Source of the DNA: Sipunculus nudus
Lineage: Eukaryota; Annelida; Sipuncula; Golfingiida; Sipunculidae
Length of the DNA: 64,000 bases
NCBI GenBank assembly: GCA_026874595.1
Contig: CM049313.1
Coordinates: forward strand, 11,591,508 to 11,655,507
Direction of reading: 5' to 3'
Shown one piece after another: positions 62,592-64,000 of the stretch. The position numbers and the translations under genes were made by a program. The notes under the pieces are model-generated. The model saw nothing but the letters and a program-made list of their open reading frames with translations, had not been told where the DNA came from and ran no database searches. Position 1 is the stretch's first letter. The number at the start of each line of letters is the position of its first letter.

Positions 62592-62970
62592 ACATGCTTC
62601 TACGGTCTGAGGGTAGAGCACTGGCTTCAAAGCCGGGACATCGTGAGTTGGAATCTCCGTCGAGGAGCGGTGAGATTTTTAAGTGTCAGCCCCAACCCGG
62701 GGTAAGCGCTCTGCGGGCTCATTGGGTAGTCCGTGTTCCACGGCCTTGTTTTATTCACAAACGAGTGTTTATTTCGGGGTTCTTACCGAGTGTTATGACC
62801 CAGCATTGCATGGGGACGATTACACACCCATGGTGCTGGAGCCACTTGGCCTTGTTAAACCCGGGATATTAATAAAAGAAAACGTGAGATACCGCCCTGT
62901 TAGGTGGTTCCAAACCGGAATTAAACTCTGCAGATGTCCATACTTAGTTAAGAAAGCATTAAAGAAAGAT
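62592..62970 (+). mobile_element. tRNA-derived SINE, copy 3
   Basis: AGGGTAGAGCACTGGCTTCA (A-box side), GTGAGTTGGAATC (B-box, mutated), GGTGAGATTTTTAAG, ACGATTACACACCCA. The SINE tail is replaced by different 3' sequence. Confidence 0.75.
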
Positions 62971-63300
62971 TAAGTCGGTTAACCTTCAGTGAAAATTAAA
63001 AAAATAAATAAATAAATGACACTGAAATCGTTAAACGCCGAGGTAACGTACATGGCTAGAGCCCCTTTCGTGACTAACTGTCCAATAGTCATGTATCTTA
63101 AGGTTGACGTTTAATATACGTTAAGCCATCCTGTTTGATGGTACTAAATGTATATGAACAATCTTTAACGTTTTTATTACATTTTAATTCGTAAAAATGC
63201 AAAAGAAAATACGATGAGGTATTCTGCAGACCCGTGCATTAGGAGCTATCCATTTATAGAGGTATAATGTTAAACTTAATGACAAAATGACTTAATTCCT

Positions 63301-63527
63301 GTGTTTTTGTTTGTTTATTCTACCATTGTTTCTGGTTTTATTTCAAGCGTTAAAAGTATAATTTCAGAAAAATTGTAAGTATGCAATTCAAACAATTAAA
63401 ATGCGTAATTATTGGATTCGTTAATAATTATAATTATAAATTAATAAGATATTAATTAGTAAATTGGCAAAAAATCCTAGGAGCCGCTCACTTAATATTT
63501 CATGAATTATCCATTATTTGTCAAACA

Positions 63528-63579
<52 letters not shown>

Positions 63580-63813
63580 TTATTCTACCACTATTTTTGG
63601 TGTCTATGAAAGTTTTAATATAAGATTTCGGACAAATTGTTAGTAGGCAGCCCATACAAATAAAATTTGTTATTATTGGATTCATGAATAATTATCAGTA
63701 ATTAATAATAAGATATTAACTAGTAAATTGGTAAAATCTAAGAAGTCGATCCACACCCACTCACTCAAAATTTCATGACTTATTCATTATTTGTAAAAAA
63801 AAATCTCTCTCTA
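63301..63813. repeat. tandem duplication, about 275-bp unit, each ending in CT repeats
   Basis: Both copies share GTTTATTCTACCA.T, TTATTGGATTC.T.AATAATTAT, AATAAGATATTAA.TAGTAAATTGG and CATGA.TTAT.CATTATTTGT, and both run into CTCTCT (63531-63576 in copy 1, a few units in copy 2). Confidence 0.8.
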
Positions 63814-64000
63814 TATATATGTATATTTTTTTCAATGCGCTTTTTTACAACTAAGTAGTAAACAAACTTAACCATTAAAGCCTTATCCATTCAAAGTAAC
63901 CAGAAGTTCTTCTCATTGTCACAGCAGCCTCGGCAAACAAATGACTGCACTAGTTAAGAGAGGCGCTGACATTCATCCACGTTACTATAACACACCTCTT

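Overview
The window is animal nuclear DNA, most likely from a mollusc and probably a bivalve. Genes are split by long AT-rich introns with GT..AG junctions, and most of the sequence is interspersed repeats, TA/CT/ATT microsatellites and poly-G/poly-C runs. It carries a small family of secreted C-type lectins. A tandem repeat at about 28-29.9 kb ends in an AGCTCA..TGAGCT-type hairpin that I associate with bivalve genomes. The lineage call is an inference. I rebuilt the genes by joining exons whose splice phases agree; no transcript data were available. Layout: 0.85-2.7 kb (minus) holds the first two coding exons of CIAO2A (FAM96A), a cytosolic iron-sulfur assembly factor; its remaining exons lie beyond base 1. 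From 2.7 to 12.3 kb there is no intact gene, only a decayed non-LTR reverse-transcriptase end, an 872-bp hAT-type element with a perfect 8-bp target duplication, two tRNA-like elements, and two neighbouring solo LTRs each with its own 4-bp target duplication. From 12.5 to 35 kb (minus) three paralogous C-type lectin genes lie in a row. Each has a signal-peptide exon, a Cys-containing N-terminal exon and two exons for the lectin domain. Gene C (31.5-35.0 kb) is open throughout (241 aa). Gene A (12.5-17.7 kb) is broken by a 1.6-kb inverted-repeat element inside exon 2, an apparent exon-2 frameshift and a nonsense codon in exon 4. Gene B (22.6-25.3 kb) has lost the start of exon 3 with its splice acceptor. 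A and B lie in a segmental duplication whose copies differ by later insertions. From 39.1 to 54.3 kb (plus) there is a complete 11-exon SLC22-type (organic cation/carnitine family) transporter of 583 aa. Its introns hold a SINE, a hAT-like MITE, a third LTR of the same family with its empty site preserved in another intron, and a 30-bp minisatellite beside exon 6. A second member of the inverted-repeat element family (54.5-57.0 kb) starts 248 bp after its stop codon. From 57 to 64 kb I see no gene, only a SINE, a near-perfect 29-nt hairpin, microsatellites and a tandem duplication. The genes are functionally unrelated; the main interest is lectin-gene duplication and decay, and a transposable-element family whose long terminal inverted repeats are built from short tandem units around TATTGTAATAA.
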